Numbered from the stretch's first letter, positions 17,073-28,153 are shown. The stretch is DNA of 64,000 nt from Thermomonas sp. (GCF_023953935.1 NZ_JAMLIW010000003.1:228200-292199), one strand, 5' to 3'. Program-made: numbers and translations. Notes: generated from the letters alone by a model not told the origin.

Positions 17073-17975
17073 ATGGCCAAGCGCGGCAAGCAGAAGCAGA
17101 AGCAGAAAGGCAAGCCGGCGGCAGCCCCCGCGGACAAGGCTGGGCAGGTTGCCGCTTCCGCTGCCGATGCGCCCGTGGACACCGAAGCAGACTCGGGTGC
17201 GGTGGCGGAAGCGGAAGTCAGCGCCGAAGCCGACGCCGTTGCCGAGGGAAGCGATGCGTCCGAGGCCGTCGTCGCGGCCGCCGAGGAAGTCGCGGCGGCC
17301 GCTGCCGACAGCGACTCGCAATCGGAGCCGGCCGCCGACGAAGCAGAAACCGTGGCCGAGCTTGACGCCGGCGCGGCTGATGCCGGTCTGGCGGAGCCAG
17401 TCGAAGTGCCGGCACCGCGGCCGCGCCGGGCCCGCCCGCGCGACCAGCGCTCACCGTTCCTGGTATTGGCCGACTACGAGCAGCGCAGCCTGGCGCACGT
17501 GGCCGGCCTGCCCGAACAGCTCGATGCGCCCGGGCTCTGGCGCGGCGTGGCCTACCGCATCGGGTCCCGCCGGCTGGCGTCCGGGTTCGATGAGGTGCTG
17601 GAAATCCTGCCGATGCCGGTCGTCACCCATATCCCCGGATCCATGCCGTGGATGCTGGGCGTGGCCAACATCCGCGGCACCCTGCTGCCGGTGGTCGACC
17701 TCAAGCAGTTCCTCGAGGGCGAGCGCACCGTGCTGCAGGAAAAGCAGCGGGTGCTGGTGGTCCACCAGCCTGGCGGCGACGTTGCCGTCACCATCGACGA
17801 ACTCTACGGGCAGCGCAGTTTCATCGATGCCCAGGGCGTCGATGCCGCCGTGATTGCCGATGGCCGCTATGCGCATTTCGTCGAGCGCGCCTACCGATAC
17901 GGTGATTTCGATTGGGGCGTGTTCAGCCTCAGCCGTCTCGCCCGAACCCCTGAATTCCGCCAAGCCGCCGCCTAA
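17073..17975 (+). CDS. pilI: PilI, CheW-like adaptor with a long low-complexity N-terminal extension
   Basis: CheW-type scaffold linking the PilJ receptor to the ChpA kinase. The CheW domain occupies about residues 127-296 (Tyr-Arg-Ile-Gly, Pro-Gly-Ser-Met-Pro-Trp-Met-Leu-Gly-Val-Ala-Asn-Ile-Arg-Gly). P. aeruginosa PilI is about 178 residues; this one has 300. The extra N-terminal part starts with a Lys/Gln run (residues 3-14), continues as an Ala/Glu/Asp-rich acidic stretch (about 28-112) and ends in an Arg/Pro patch (113-126). It is probably disordered. ATG 17073 lies 3 bases after pilH. Confidence 0.9.
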   Translation: MAKRGKQKQKQKGKPAAAPADKAGQVAASAADAPVDTEADSGAVAEAEVSAEADAVAEGSDASEAVVAAAEEVAAAAADSDSQSEPAADEAETVAELDAGAADAGLAEPVEVPAPRPRRARPRDQRSPFLVLADYEQRSLAHVAGLPEQLDAPGLWRGVAYRIGSRRLASGFDEVLEILPMPVVTHIPGSMPWMLGVANIRGTLLPVVDLKQFLEGERTVLQEKQRVLVVHQPGGDVAVTIDELYGQRSFIDAQGVDAAVIADGRYAHFVERAYRYGDFDWGVFSLSRLARTPEFRQAAA

Positions 17976-18008
17976 TCCGCGGACTTCACTGCAAGCCGAG
18001 GTTTCAAC

Positions 18009-20024
18009 ATGAGCACGATGATGGATACTGCCGCCGGCAAGGGCCGCAATCTCAGCACCAACTTCTGGATCTGGATGCTGATCGGTTCGCTGGTCGTATT
18101 TGCGGGCAATACCCTGTACGCCACGACCAAGGCTTCGCGCCTGGGCGGTGCCAGTACCTCGGCATCACGGCTGCAGCTGAACTCGCAGCGCATGGCCAAC
18201 CAGAGCCGTGAGGCCATCGACGGCAATGCGCAGGCCTTCGATGCCTTCAAGGCGACCCGGGCGGAAATCGACGAGGACATCAAGTCCCTGAACGATCGCT
18301 TCGGTGATACCGCCGGCGTTGCCGGGCCGATCCGCAGCGTGTCCGCGACCTGGGCGCCGCTGGCCAAGCGCGCCGACGAAGTGCAGGCCTCGCAGTCGGC
18401 GGTGCTGGCGCTGGCCGGCCACGCCGACAGCTTCACCTCCAAGGTGCCGCAGCTGCAGGCCCAGCTCAGCGAGGCGGTGCGCGGACTGGCGTCCGGCGGT
18501 GCGACCTCGGCGCAGCTGTTCACCGCGCTGAACCAGGTGGTGACCTCGGCTTCGATGGCCCGCCGCATCGCCGAACTGCGCGCCGGTGGCGAAGGCGCGC
18601 AGGTGGCGGCCGATGCGCTTGGCCGCGACGCGGCGGTGTTCGAGCGTCAGCTCAGCGCCCTGCGCGAGGGCGGTGGCGACATCGCCAAGGTGACCGCAGC
18701 CGGCGCGCTGGCGCCGCTCAACCAGGCCGCCGCGATGTGGGTGGGCATGAAGAAGGACCTGGACGCGATCGTCAGCGACTCCGGCAAGCTGATCGGCGCG
18801 CAAACCTCGGCGGCGGCGCTCGGCAGTGGCTCCGACAAGCTGCTTTCGGACAGCGAGAGCCTGTTCGCGGCCTTCACCTCGTTCGGCTCGCTGAAGGACA
18901 CCAGCATCATCGGCGGCGTCTGGGTCAGCATCCTGTCCGGCGTGGTGGCGCTGTTCTCGATCGTCGGCCTGCTCTGGGCCCTGGGCCGCGCGCAGCGCGT
19001 CCGCTACCAGACCACCAAGGAACTGAATGACCGCAACCAGGAGGCGATCATGCGCCTGCTGGACGAAATGGGTTCGCTCGCGGAAGGCGACCTCACCGTG
19101 AAGGCGACCGTGACCGAGGACATGACCGGCGCGATCGCGGACTCGATCAACTTCGCGGTCGAACAGCTGCGTACCCTGGTGACCACGATCAATGACACCT
19201 CGGTGCAGGTGGCGTCGAACGCGCAGGAAACCCAGGCCACCGCCATGCACCTGGCCGACGCGGCCGAGCACCAGGCGCAGGAAATCAACTCCGCCACCGA
19301 CCGCATCAACGAAATCGCGGCCAGCATCAACCAGGTGTCGCGCAACTCCGCCGACTCCGCCGAGGTGGCGCGGCGCTCGGTGCAGATCGCGACCAATGGT
19401 GCCGGCGTGGTGCGTCAAACCATCGCCGGCATGGACAGCATCCGCGACCAGATCCAGGAAACCTCGAAGCGCATCAAGCGCCTCGGCGAGTCCTCGCAGG
19501 AAATCGGCTCGATCGTGGAACTGATCAACGACATTTCCGAGCAGACCAACATCCTCGCGCTGAACGCGGCCATCCAGGCGGCCTCGGCCGGTGAAGCGGG
19601 CCGCGGGTTCGCGGTGGTGGCGGACGAAGTGCAGCGCCTCGCGGAACGTTCCTCCAACGCGACCAAGCGAATCGAATCGCTGGTGCAGACCATTCAGGCC
19701 GATACCAACGAAGCGGTCAGCTCGATGGAGCAGACGACCTCGGAAGTGGTCGCGGGTGCGCGCCTCGCCGAAGACGCGGGTACCGCGCTGGGCGAGATCG
19801 AAAAGGTGTCCTCCGACTTGTCCGGGTTGATTGAAGGCATCTCGGTGGCGGCGCAGGAGCAGTCCTCGGCGGCCTCCAACATCACCCAGGCCATGAACAC
19901 GATTCAGGCCATTACCGCGCAGACCTCGCAGGGCGCCAGCCAGACCGCCGAATCGATCGGAAACCTGGCCCAGCTCGCGTCCGACCTGCGGCGTTCGGTC
20001 GCCGACTTCAAGCTGCCTGCCTGA
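18009..20024 (+). CDS. pilJ: Type IV pilus methyl-accepting chemotaxis protein PilJ
   Basis: Membrane chemoreceptor for the Chp pathway. It has 671 residues, a transmembrane helix at about 19-38, a helical periplasmic region to about 298, a second transmembrane helix at about 302-325, a HAMP-like segment, and a cytoplasmic signalling coiled coil. The conserved hairpin tip is [15 protein letters not shown]. In Pseudomonas PilJ senses PilA or surface contact. Candidate methylation helices remain, but no methyltransferase gene is in this operon. Confidence 0.94.
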   Translation: MSTMMDTAAGKGRNLSTNFWIWMLIGSLVVFAGNTLYATTKASRLGGASTSASRLQLNSQRMANQSREAIDGNAQAFDAFKATRAEIDEDIKSLNDRFGDTAGVAGPIRSVSATWAPLAKRADEVQASQSAVLALAGHADSFTSKVPQLQAQLSEAVRGLASGGATSAQLFTALNQVVTSASMARRIAELRAGGEGAQVAADALGRDAAVFERQLSALREGGGDIAKVTAAGALAPLNQAAAMWVGMKKDLDAIVSDSGKLIGAQTSAAALGSGSDKLLSDSESLFAAFTSFGSLKDTSIIGGVWVSILSGVVALFSIVGLLWALGRAQRVRYQTTKELNDRNQEAIMRLLDEMGSLAEGDLTVKATVTEDMTGAIADSINFAVEQLRTLVTTINDTSVQVASNAQETQATAMHLADAAEHQAQEINSATDRINEIAASINQVSRNSADSAEVARRSVQIATNGAGVVRQTIAGMDSIRDQIQETSKRIKRLGESSQEIGSIVELINDISEQTNILALNAAIQAASAGEAGRGFAVVADEVQRLAERSSNATKRIESLVQTIQADTNEAVSSMEQTTSEVVAGARLAEDAGTALGEIEKVSSDLSGLIEGISVAAQEQSSAASNITQAMNTIQAITAQTSQGASQTAESIGNLAQLASDLRRSVADFKLPA

Positions 20025-20048
20025 TCCGGAGTGCACAGAGGAAACGGA

Positions 20049-20108
20049 ATGAACAGCACTCGCCAGGCCATCCCCGCGGCGCGGGGTCCTAACGGAGCCT
20101 CGACATGA
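20049..20108 (+). CDS. Possible 19-residue leader peptide coupled to chpA
   Basis: A short frame ATG 20049 to TGA 20106-20108, encoding 19 residues, is preceded by a good purine-rich ribosome site (AGAGGAAACGG). Its TGA overlaps the chpA ATG (ATGA), the arrangement of translational coupling. The peptide is hydrophilic with no recognised motif. In Pseudomonas this position, between pilJ and chpA, holds pilK (a CheR methyltransferase), so this could be a relic or simply a coupling ORF. An internal GC-rich palindrome (CCCCGCGGCGCGGGG) is at 20073-20087. Confidence 0.35.
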   Translation: MNSTRQAIPAARGPNGAST

Positions 20109-23100
20109 CGACGGCACTGCGGGACGCCATCGACCAAACCGCGCTCGGCTGGGTGAAGCCGGAAATCGACGAGACCCTGCGGCAGACGCGGATCGACCTG
20201 GAAACATTCGCCGATGCGCCGGATGACGCCTCGTCGATGAATTCCTGCATCAGCGGCCTGCACCAGGTGGCTGGCACCCTGCAGATGCTGGAATTGCAGG
20301 CGCCGACGCTGGTTGCCGGGGAAATGGAGCAAGTGGCGGTGGCCCTGCTCGGCGGTGCCGTGCAGCAGCGCGACGAAGCGCTGGCGGCGCTGATGCGCGG
20401 CATGGTGCAGCTGCCGGATTATCTGGAGCGCCTGCAGGGCGGTCACCGCGACATCCCGATCGTGCTGCTGCCGTTGATCAACGAGCTGCGCGCCGCGCGC
20501 GGCGCCGAGCCGATGGCGCAGGAAGATCTGCCCGCGCTGGTGGTTGCACCGACCGAAGCCGAACTCGAACACGCCCGCGGCAGCCTGGCCGGGCGCAACC
20601 GCGCCCTGCTCGACACGGTGTCGGCGGCGATCAAGGAAGACCTGCTGCGGGTCAAGGATGCGTTGGACCTGTTCCTGCGCGGCACCCGGGAAAATGTCGG
20701 TGACCTGATCCCGCAGGCCGAGGCACTGGACCGGATCGGCGACACCTTGGGCATGATCGGCCTGGACGGTGCGCGGACCACCGTGCATGCCCAGCGCCAG
20801 ATCGTGCAGGACATTGCCACCGGCGCACGGCCCTCGAGCGAGGCTGACCTGATCGAGGTCGCCGGCGCGCTGATCACCATCGAACATTCCCTGGATGACC
20901 AGGTGGCCGACATCGGCAGCGGCAGCTCGGGCGGCGCCGAGGAAGACCAGCTGGCGCAGGAATCGCGCAAGGTCATGGGCGTGCTGTCGCGCGCCGCAGC
21001 GGCCAACTTTGCCGAAGTGCGCGGGGCGTTCGTCGCGTTCATCGAGACCAATTGGGACCATGCCGCACTGAAGAAGGTCCCGGACATGCTGACCGAGGTC
21101 AGCGGCGCGATGCGCATCCTCGAACTGCCGGAACCGGCGGGGTATCTGGATGCACTGCGGGCCTATTCCGAACGTGAACTGATCGCCAGAAAACGCGTGC
21201 CCGACGGTGTCCAGCTCGATACCCTCGCCGACGCCCTGTCGAGCATGGAGTATTTCCTGGAATCGCTGCGCGACCCGCGCGACACCCGCACCGATCTGCT
21301 CGGAAAGGCGCGTTCCAGCCTGGAGGCGCTGAGCTACTGGCCCATCCCCGAGCCGGAGGCCTTGCCCGAAGTGGAGGCGGCGCCAGAAGTCGAGGCGAGC
21401 GTCGAGGCGAGCGTCGGGACGACGGTCGAGGTGTCGGCCGGCGAAGCCGCCGCTGCGGCGACCGCCCAGGCGAGCGTCGAGGAGGACGAGGAAGCCGGCG
21501 CGCCGGAGGCCGCAGCGGCCACCGTCGCACTTGCGCAGGGCGGTTCCGGCCTGGATGCCGGATTCATCACCGCGGGCGAGGAAATCGACGACGAAATCCG
21601 CGAAATCTTCGTCGAGGAGTTCCAGGAAGAGCTCGCCAACCTCGACCAGCTGCTGCCACCGTGGCGGCTGCAGCCGGACGATGTCGAGCTGCTGCGCCCG
21701 ATCCGGCGCGTGTTCCACACCCTCAAAGGCAGCGGGCGCCTGGTGGGTGCCAAGGTGCTGGGCGAGTTCAGCTGGCACGTCGAGAACATGCTCAACCGCG
21801 TGCTCGACGGCACTCGCCCGGCCAGCTATGCGGTCGTGGCCTTCGTCGGTGAGGTCAACGGCGTGCTGCCCAAGCTGCATGCGGCGCTGCGCGGCGAGCC
21901 CGGGTTCGACGTGGATATCCCCACTTTCGAGTCCGTGGCCGATCGTTTGGCGGCGGGCGAAGACGTGTTGCTGCAGGCGGCGGCGCCGGTGGCGGCAGAA
22001 GCCGTGCCGGAAGCGGCGGTCGAGCCGGTTTCCGAACCGCCGGCGGCGGCGGAAGCCGAGACCGCAGCCGTGGCAGTCGATCCGGTTCTGCTCGAAATTC
22101 TGGGCTCGGAAGTCGGCGGCCACCTCGAGACCATCGATGCCTGGCTGGCAGCTGCCCGCAGTGGCAATGCCCAGCCTACCGATGGGTTGGTGCGCGCCAT
22201 CCACACCCTGAACGGTGCCTTCGCGATGACCGAAGTGCCGTCCGTCACCGAGTTCACGGCGCCGGCCGAGGGCTACGTGCGCCGGCTCATCGCGGCGCGC
22301 CAGACCCCGGATGCGGATGGCATCGCAACCATCGGCGAGATGGCCGATGCGGTGCGCGCGTCCACGGCGGCGTTGCAAAACACGCCCGATCGGGTGCCGC
22401 TGTATGCCGCTCTGGCCGGGCGCATGGCGGCCCTGCGCGATACGCTGCCGGAGCCCAGTGTGCCGTTCATCGACCATGCCGCAGCCGAAGCGCTGCGCGA
22501 GGCCGAAGCGGAGGCAGAAGAGGCCGAGCGCCTGGCGGCGGAGCAGGCGGCAGCGGAAGAGGCGGCGCGCCTGGAAGCCGAACGCGTCGCGGCCGAACAG
22601 GCCGAAGCCGAGCGCGTCGCGGCTGAACAGGCCGAAGCCGAACGTGCCGCGGCGGAGCAGGCGGAAGCCGAGCGCGTCGCGGCCGAACAGGCCGAAGCCG
22701 AACGCGTCGCAGCCGAACAGGCCGAAGCCGAGCGCGTTGCGACCGAACAGGCCGAGGCCGAGCGACTCGCTGCTGAACAGTCCGAAGCGGAACGGGCGGA
22801 AGCGGAACGGGCGGAAGCCGAGCGCGTGGCGGCCGAGCAGGCCGAAGCCGAACGCGTGGCGGCGGAACAGGCCGCAGCGGAGGCAGAAGAGGCCGAGCGC
22901 GTCGCGGCGGAGCAGGCGGCGGCGGAAGAGGCGGCCCGCCTCGAAGCCGAGCGCGTTGCGGCCGAGCAAGCCGAAGCCGAACGCGTGGCAGCGGAACAGG
23001 CCGAAGCCGAGCGCGTTGCAGCCGAGCAGGCCGAAGCCGAACGCGTGGCAGCGGAACAGGCCGAGGCCGAGCGCGTGGCAGCCGAGCAAGCCGAAGCCGA

Positions 23101-25891
23101 ACGCGTGGCAGCGGAACAGGCCGAGGCCGAGCGCGTGGCGGCCGAACAGGCGGCGGCGCAGGAAGCGGCACGTCTGGAGGCCGAGCGCCAGGAAGTCGAA
23201 CGCATCGCTGCGGCCCGCGCGGCCGCGGAAAAAGCCGAGGCCGAGCGGATTGCGGCCGAGCGCAGGGAAGCGGACCGGCGCGAAGCCGAACGGCGTGCGG
23301 CCGAGGCGGCCGCTGCCGCCAAGGCGCGCGAAGATGCCGCGCTGGCATCGTTGCTGGCAACCGCGACCGCGGCCGAAGACCCGGACGCGCCGCTCGATAC
23401 CAGCGATCTCGACGTCGAATTGATCGATATCTTCGTCGAAGAAGGCAACGATCTGCTCGATCATTCCGACGGCCTGCTGGCGCAGTTGCGCGATGCCCCG
23501 GACGACAATGAGCTGATCGTGGGCTTGCAACGCGACCTGCACACCTTCAAGGGTGGCGCGCGCATGGCCGGCATGATGACGGTTGGCGAACTGGGCCATG
23601 CCATGGAGTCGCTGCTGGAAGCCGTGGCGGTCCAGCGCGCCGAGCTCGGGGACGATGGCGTGCGTCTGCTGGAGCGCGGCTTCGATCGCCTGCGCGACAT
23701 GGTGACCCGGGTGACGGCGCGACGTGCGGTCGGCTTGCCGGCCATGCTGATCGAGGAATTCGTCGCCCGTTCCGAAAACCGGGCCTACGAAGCGCCTGCG
23801 GCGGCCGAGCCGCAGCCTGCCCGCCAGCCGGAGGCGGTCGAGCCGCCGGAAGTGGACGCGACACAGGCGGCCGAGGCCGGCAGCGATGCGGCCCCGGCCC
23901 AGGCCGACGCGGCCCCGGCAAGCGCCGATTCAACGGCAGAGGAAGCGACGCCCCGGGCTGCGGAAGTCCCTGCGCCGGCCAAGGTTGCCGCCCTCAAGCC
24001 GCTGTCGGCACCGATCGACGAGCGGGCGTTTGCCGGCGACGACGATGCCGCCGTGCGCGCGCCGCAGGAACAGGTCCGCATCCGCGCCGACCTGCTCGAC
24101 CGGCTGGTGAATTACGCCGGCGAAGTCGCGATCTACCGCGCGCGCCTCGAACAGCAGCTTGCCGCGTTCCGCGCCACCGCGCAGGAAATGGAACGCACCA
24201 ACATCCGCCTGCGCGACCAGCTGCGCCGCCTCGATTCCGAGACCGAAGCGCAGATCATGGCGCGCTACCAGCGCCAGGGCGAGACCGGGGATGAATCCTT
24301 CGATCCGCTGGAACTGGACCGTTTCAGCACCCTGCAGCAGCTCTCGCGCGGTCTGGCCGAATCGGCCGCCGACTTGCAGAGCCTGCATGATTCGATGGAC
24401 GACCTCACCCGCCAGTACGAGACACTGCTGACGCAGCAGTCGCGGGTGAGCTCGGACCTGCAGGAAGGCCTCATGCGCACGCGCATGCTGCCGCTGGACT
24501 CCTTGCTGCCGCGTCTGCGTCGGGTGGTGCGCCAGGCCGCGGGCGAGACCGGCAAGCAGGCGGTGCTCAAGGTCGACGGGGCGCAGGGCGAACTCGATCG
24601 CAGCGTGCTGGAGCGTATGACCGCGCCGCTGGAGCACATGCTGCGCAACGCCGTGGCGCACGGGCTGGAAGCGCCCGATCGGCGCGCCCAGGCCGGCAAG
24701 TCGCTGGAAGGCGCGATTCGGATCGCGGTCCGCAACGAGGGATCGGAAGTGGTGCTGGAGGTCGGCGACGATGGCGCCGGCCTCAACCGCGATGCCATCC
24801 GCAAGCGGGCGACCGAGCGCAGCCTGATCCAGGCCGACGCGGTCATGACCGACGCCGAGCTCGATCGGATGATCTTCGAGCCGGGCTTCTCGACCGCCGA
24901 GTCGGTCAGTCGCCTCGCCGGCCGCGGCGTCGGCATGGACGTGGTGGCGAGCGAAGTCCGCCAGCTCGGCGGTTCGATCGAGATCCAGTCCAAGCCGGGC
25001 GAGGGCACCAACTTCGTGCTGCGCCTGCCGCAGACGCTGGCGGTGACGCAGGCGGTGTTCGTCAAGATCGGCGAGACCGAATACGCGGTGCCGATCGCCT
25101 CGGTGCGCGGCGTCGGCCGCATCCCGCGCGAGGATCTGGCCAAGCCGGATGCGGTGTACCGTTATGGCGGCGAGGATTACGCCCTGCACGATCTCGGCGC
25201 GCTGGTCGGTGCACCGACGGCGAAGGCCGAAGGCCAGATCCAGATGCCGCTGCTGCTGATCGGCTCCGGCGAGTTGCGCGCGGCGGTGGCGATCGACCAG
25301 GTGGTTGGCAGCCGCGAAATCGTGGTCAAGGACGGCGGCCCGCAGCTGGCTTCGCTGCCCGGCGTGTTCGGTGCGACCATCATGGGTGACGGCCGCGTGG
25401 TCGTCATTCTCGACATCGCGCCGATGGTGCGCCGCTACGTTTCGATGGCGCACCTGGAGGTTCCGGTCGAGGAAGCGCCGGCCGAAGAGCAGCGCAAGGT
25501 GCCGCTGGTCATGGTGGTCGACGACTCGGTGACGATGCGCAAGGTCAGCGGCCGCGTGCTGGAACGCCACGGCTTCGAGGTGGCGACGGCGAAGGACGGC
25601 CTCGATGCGCTGGAGCACTTGATCGATATCGTGCCGGATCTGATGCTGCTGGACATCGAAATGCCGCGCATGGACGGCTACGAGCTGGCCACGGCGATGA
25701 AGGCCGATCCGCGCCTTCGCAACGTGCCGATCATCATGATCACCTCGCGCACCGGCGACAAGCATCGCCAGCGCGCGATCGATATCGGCGTCGAACGCTA
25801 TCTCGGCAAGCCTTACCAGGAAGCCGAGCTGATGCGCAACGTGTTCGAGCTGCTCAAGCTGGAGCGCGTGGGCGACGGTAGCCTGCAATGA
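20105..25891 (+). CDS. pilL: ChpA/PilL hybrid chemosensory histidine kinase
   Basis: Multidomain CheA-type kinase that phosphorylates PilG and PilH. It has 1928 residues. Three histidine-phosphotransfer-like sites are visible: H538 (Phe-His-Thr-Leu-Lys-Gly-Ser-Gly), H700 (His-Thr-Leu-Asn-Gly-Ala) and H1146 (His-Thr-Phe-Lys-Gly-Gly-Ala-Arg). The N-terminal 400 residues are helical, as in ChpA, and lack obvious His-phosphotransfer motifs. Residues about 799-1079 are a charged AERVAAEQ-type repeat. The CheA core follows: dimerisation helices (about 1320-1470), ATPase ([10 protein letters not shown]; Gly-Arg-Gly-Val-Gly-Met-Asp), CheW-like domain, and a C-terminal receiver with D1850. P. aeruginosa ChpA is about 2470 residues with more Hpt domains. 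Confidence 0.94.
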   Translation: MTTALRDAIDQTALGWVKPEIDETLRQTRIDLETFADAPDDASSMNSCISGLHQVAGTLQMLELQAPTLVAGEMEQVAVALLGGAVQQRDEALAALMRGMVQLPDYLERLQGGHRDIPIVLLPLINELRAARGAEPMAQEDLPALVVAPTEAELEHARGSLAGRNRALLDTVSAAIKEDLLRVKDALDLFLRGTRENVGDLIPQAEALDRIGDTLGMIGLDGARTTVHAQRQIVQDIATGARPSSEADLIEVAGALITIEHSLDDQVADIGSGSSGGAEEDQLAQESRKVMGVLSRAAAANFAEVRGAFVAFIETNWDHAALKKVPDMLTEVSGAMRILELPEPAGYLDALRAYSERELIARKRVPDGVQLDTLADALSSMEYFLESLRDPRDTRTDLLGKARSSLEALSYWPIPEPEALPEVEAAPEVEASVEASVGTTVEVSAGEAAAAATAQASVEEDEEAGAPEAAAATVALAQGGSGLDAGFITAGEEIDDEIREIFVEEFQEELANLDQLLPPWRLQPDDVELLRPIRRVFHTLKGSGRLVGAKVLGEFSWHVENMLNRVLDGTRPASYAVVAFVGEVNGVLPKLHAALRGEPGFDVDIPTFESVADRLAAGEDVLLQAAAPVAAEAVPEAAVEPVSEPPAAAEAETAAVAVDPVLLEILGSEVGGHLETIDAWLAAARSGNAQPTDGLVRAIHTLNGAFAMTEVPSVTEFTAPAEGYVRRLIAARQTPDADGIATIGEMADAVRASTAALQNTPDRVPLYAALAGRMAALRDTLPEPSVPFIDHAAAEALREAEAEAEEAERLAAEQAAAEEAARLEAERVAAEQAEAERVAAEQAEAERAAAEQAEAERVAAEQAEAERVAAEQAEAERVATEQAEAERLAAEQSEAERAEAERAEAERVAAEQAEAERVAAEQAAAEAEEAERVAAEQAAAEEAARLEAERVAAEQAEAERVAAEQAEAERVAAEQAEAERVAAEQAEAERVAAEQAEAERVAAEQAEAERVAAEQAAAQEAARLEAERQEVERIAAARAAAEKAEAERIAAERREADRREAERRAAEAAAAAKAREDAALASLLATATAAEDPDAPLDTSDLDVELIDIFVEEGNDLLDHSDGLLAQLRDAPDDNELIVGLQRDLHTFKGGARMAGMMTVGELGHAMESLLEAVAVQRAELGDDGVRLLERGFDRLRDMVTRVTARRAVGLPAMLIEEFVARSENRAYEAPAAAEPQPARQPEAVEPPEVDATQAAEAGSDAAPAQADAAPASADSTAEEATPRAAEVPAPAKVAALKPLSAPIDERAFAGDDDAAVRAPQEQVRIRADLLDRLVNYAGEVAIYRARLEQQLAAFRATAQEMERTNIRLRDQLRRLDSETEAQIMARYQRQGETGDESFDPLELDRFSTLQQLSRGLAESAADLQSLHDSMDDLTRQYETLLTQQSRVSSDLQEGLMRTRMLPLDSLLPRLRRVVRQAAGETGKQAVLKVDGAQGELDRSVLERMTAPLEHMLRNAVAHGLEAPDRRAQAGKSLEGAIRIAVRNEGSEVVLEVGDDGAGLNRDAIRKRATERSLIQADAVMTDAELDRMIFEPGFSTAESVSRLAGRGVGMDVVASEVRQLGGSIEIQSKPGEGTNFVLRLPQTLAVTQAVFVKIGETEYAVPIASVRGVGRIPREDLAKPDAVYRYGGEDYALHDLGALVGAPTAKAEGQIQMPLLLIGSGELRAAVAIDQVVGSREIVVKDGGPQLASLPGVFGATIMGDGRVVVILDIAPMVRRYVSMAHLEVPVEEAPAEEQRKVPLVMVVDDSVTMRKVSGRVLERHGFEVATAKDGLDALEHLIDIVPDLMLLDIEMPRMDGYELATAMKADPRLRNVPIIMITSRTGDKHRQRAIDIGVERYLGKPYQEAELMRNVFELLKLERVGDGSLQ
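22500..23340. repeat. Degenerate 30-bp tandem repeat region inside chpA ([10 protein letters not shown] units)
   Basis: A roughly 10-residue unit, [10 protein letters not shown], recurs more than 20 times over about 280 residues with small variations. The DNA repeats with a 30-base period, and near-identical copies cluster at 22980-23150. The composition predicts a long, continuous, highly charged alpha-helix or coiled coil between phosphotransfer domains. Confidence 0.85.
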
Positions 25892-26865
25892 CAGGCCGGA
25901 AGGTGGTCGTGCTGGCGAAAGCCGGCGCCGCCTGTGACCGGACCGTCACGGCGGTCCGGCAGTCCGGCGCCGAGTTGCTGGCCACACTTGACCCGGCGTC
26001 GGTGGCCGAGGCCGACGTTCGCGCCAGTGCGCCCGAGGCGCTGCTGGTCGTGCTGGATGCGGCCACCGAGGCGGCACTGGGCAAGTTCGATGACCTGTTC
26101 GCGGATCCGACGCTGGAAGTGCTGTTTGATGATGCCGAGGTTGCCGCCAAGCGCACCGGTTGGGAGGAAGCCCGCTGGGCGCGGCATCTGAAGGCCAAGC
26201 TGTCCGGCAGTGGCAACGTGCTGCCCGAGCCGGTGGGCAGTGCTGCGGGAGACGGCGGGTTCGAGGCCGAGATGCAGGCGTTGACGCTGGCGGTGGCAAC
26301 GCTGCCCAGCGAACCGATGCCGTCGCGACATGCCCCCAAGCTTGCCGACGGGTGCGTCGTGATCGTGGCGGGCGTGGGCGGGCCCGATGCGGTGCGCCAG
26401 CTGCTGGGCGCGCTGCCGGCCGGGTTCCCGCGGGCGTTGCTGTTGCGACAGCGCATCGAAGGCGCGCAGTACGATCGCCTGGTGCGGCAAATGCAGCGGG
26501 CGACCCCGCTGCCGGTTGTGCTGGTCCAGCCAGGCGATGTGCCACAGCACGGCACGGTGCACGTCCTTCCGGATGGCGTGGACGTGGAGACCGGGGAAGC
26601 CGGGCTGGTTTTCGCCGCGGCCAACGGCGAGCCGCGCTTTGCCGCTCTGCGCCAGAGTGACAGCGCGATGCTCCTGCTCAGCGGCGCCGATCCGGCGATG
26701 GTAGACGTGGCGCTGACGCTGTCACTGGCCGGCGGTCTGGCGCTGGGCCAGGCCCCGGAAAACTGCTTTGATTCAACCGCCACCCAGGCGCTGGTCGCGC
26801 GCGGTGGTGATTCGCGCAGCCTGACCATCATGGCGCGTCAACTCCTGGAACGCTGGTCACCCTGA
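25888..26865 (+). CDS. ChpB-like CheB methylesterase homologue, apparently catalytically degenerate
   Basis: The position directly after chpA (4-base ATGA overlap) and the alpha/beta pattern of the C-terminal half match the CheB methylesterase ChpB. The normal catalytic serine motif (Gly-Ala-Ser-Thr-Gly-Gly-Pro) reads Val-Ala-Gly-Val-Gly-Gly-Pro at 160-166, so Ser is replaced by Gly at 162. The active-site His after the second strand is replaced by Arg (R189 in Leu-Arg-Gln-Arg-Ile). The N-terminal ~140 residues show no receiver phosphorylation motif. At 325 residues the length is normal. It may be a structural or regulatory remnant. Assignment rests on position and alignment by eye. Confidence 0.7.
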   Translation: MTGRKVVVLAKAGAACDRTVTAVRQSGAELLATLDPASVAEADVRASAPEALLVVLDAATEAALGKFDDLFADPTLEVLFDDAEVAAKRTGWEEARWARHLKAKLSGSGNVLPEPVGSAAGDGGFEAEMQALTLAVATLPSEPMPSRHAPKLADGCVVIVAGVGGPDAVRQLLGALPAGFPRALLLRQRIEGAQYDRLVRQMQRATPLPVVLVQPGDVPQHGTVHVLPDGVDVETGEAGLVFAAANGEPRFAALRQSDSAMLLLSGADPAMVDVALTLSLAGGLALGQAPENCFDSTATQALVARGGDSRSLTIMARQLLERWSP

Positions 26866-26873
26866 GGACTCCC

Positions 26874-27347
26874 ATGGCCGATCTTGCCCACATCATCCGC
26901 GGCGTGTTGATCCAGGTGGCTGGCGCGCGCCTGCTGCTGCCCAACGCGGCGATTGCCGAAGTGTTGTCCTACGCGCCGCCGGATCCGATTGCGGGTGCGC
27001 CCGATTGGCTGCTCGGCCGCATTCGCTGGCGCGGCTGGGCGCTGCCGCTGATCGCGTTCTCGCGCTTCTCCGGCATTGCCGAAGAACAGGGCGGGCTGGG
27101 CAGCAAGGTGATCGTGCTCAAAGCCTTGGGCGGCGATACCAAGCACCCGTACTTCGCGGTGCTGACCCAGGGCTTCCCGCGCTTGGTGACGGTGACCGAT
27201 ACCGCCCTGACGCGGCTCGATGAAAGCGGCGAGGAATTGCCCGAAGGCGTGCTGTCACGGGTGCGGCTGAACGAAGACAATGCGTTCGTCCCGGACCTCG
27301 AAGACCTGGAAACCAGCCTGCGCGAAGCGCTGGAACTGGTCGCCTGA
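26874..27347 (+). CDS. chpC: ChpC, CheW-like adaptor
   Basis: A 157-residue CheW-fold protein that would link additional receptors to ChpA. CheW features include Leu-Leu-Leu-Pro-Asn-Ala-Ala-Ile-Ala-Glu-Val near 20-30, Trp-Leu-Leu-Gly-Arg-Ile-Arg-Trp-Arg-Gly near 43-52, and the C-terminal strand Gly-Phe-Pro-Arg-Leu-Val. The ATG follows GAGGACTCCC by a few bases and lies 8 bases after the cheB-like gene. It is the last gene of the operon and converges on rsmE across 31 bases. Confidence 0.87.
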   Translation: MADLAHIIRGVLIQVAGARLLLPNAAIAEVLSYAPPDPIAGAPDWLLGRIRWRGWALPLIAFSRFSGIAEEQGGLGSKVIVLKALGGDTKHPYFAVLTQGFPRLVTVTDTALTRLDESGEELPEGVLSRVRLNEDNAFVPDLEDLETSLREALELVA

Positions 27348-27378
27348 CAGGTTGCTTGATCGCAGACGCGGCGCGGCT

Positions 27379-28110
27379 CTAACCCAGATCCCCTGCCAGC
27401 GCTTGCAGTACCGCGATCGCCGCGATTCCAGCGGTTTCCGTGCGCAGCACGCGCGGACCCAGCCGCAGACCGCCGAAACCGGCGGCGCGCAGTTGCTCCA
27501 GGTCGCGCGGTGACCACCCGCCTTCGGGCCCGATCGCCAGCGTGCACGCCCGTTGCAGCGACGCCGCGACGCTGCGGGCAGAGCCTTCCGCCAACGGATC
27601 GAGGACGAAGCCGGGACCGTCGCGCAATCCCGCGGCCTGTGCCAGCGGTTGCGGTGGCGCCAGCTCCGGCAGCAGCGCGCGCTCGCTTTGCTCGCAGGCC
27701 GAGACCGCGACCTCGCGCCAATGCGCCAGCCGGCGTTCGGCACGCTCGCCATTGAGGCGGACTTCGCTGCGTTCGCTGAGCACTGGCAGGATCCGCGCCA
27801 CGCCCAATTCGGTCGCCTTCTGCACGATCCAGTCCATCTTCTCGCCGCGCGCGATGCCCTGCAGCAGGGTGATTCGCAGCGGGGATTCGTTTTCGATCAG
27901 GCGACGCGCGGTGATCTCGACCCGCGCCTCGCGCTTGCCGACAGCGACGATGCGGGCATCGCAGTCATGCCCATCGCCATTGAACAGTACGCAGGCATCG
28001 CCTTCGCGCAGGCGCAGCACGCGCAACAGGTGCTGGGCGATGGCCTCGGGCAACACCGCCGTCGTGCCGACGGCCAGCGGCTGGTCGAGATGGCAGCGAG
28101 TCAGTCGCAT
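27379..28110 (-). CDS. rsmE: 16S rRNA m3U1498 methyltransferase RsmE
   Basis: SPOUT-class methyltransferase modifying U1498 of 16S rRNA in the 30S subunit. ATG 28110 starts at Met-Arg-Leu-Thr-Arg-Cys and gives 243 residues, the usual length. It has an N-terminal PUA-like domain (His-Leu-Leu-Arg-Val-Leu-Arg-Leu) and the SPOUT trefoil knot with Ile-Gly-Pro-Glu-Gly-Gly-Trp and Leu-Gly-Pro-Arg-Val-Leu-Arg-Thr-Glu-Thr-Ala near the C-terminus. It is on the same strand as bioA, 43 bases downstream. Confidence 0.95.
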   Translation of the reverse strand: MRLTRCHLDQPLAVGTTAVLPEAIAQHLLRVLRLREGDACVLFNGDGHDCDARIVAVGKREARVEITARRLIENESPLRITLLQGIARGEKMDWIVQKATELGVARILPVLSERSEVRLNGERAERRLAHWREVAVSACEQSERALLPELAPPQPLAQAAGLRDGPGFVLDPLAEGSARSVAASLQRACTLAIGPEGGWSPRDLEQLRAAGFGGLRLGPRVLRTETAGIAAIAVLQALAGDLG

Positions 28111-28153
28111 CGGCAGGCCCCTGCACGCAAAGTGGAATCGAAACGATGGCGCG

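Noticed and set aside
20073-20087. Rho-independent terminator between pilJ and chpA
   Set aside because: The GC palindrome lacks a following T run and lies within the operon, immediately before the chpA start.
19904-23599. A 1231-codon minus-strand open frame opposite pilJ/chpA, rich in Gly/Phe/Leu repeats
   Set aside because: It is the antisense shadow of the chpA repeat region in high-GC DNA; the plus strand carries recognisable Hpt, CheA and MCP motifs and the antisense frame has none.
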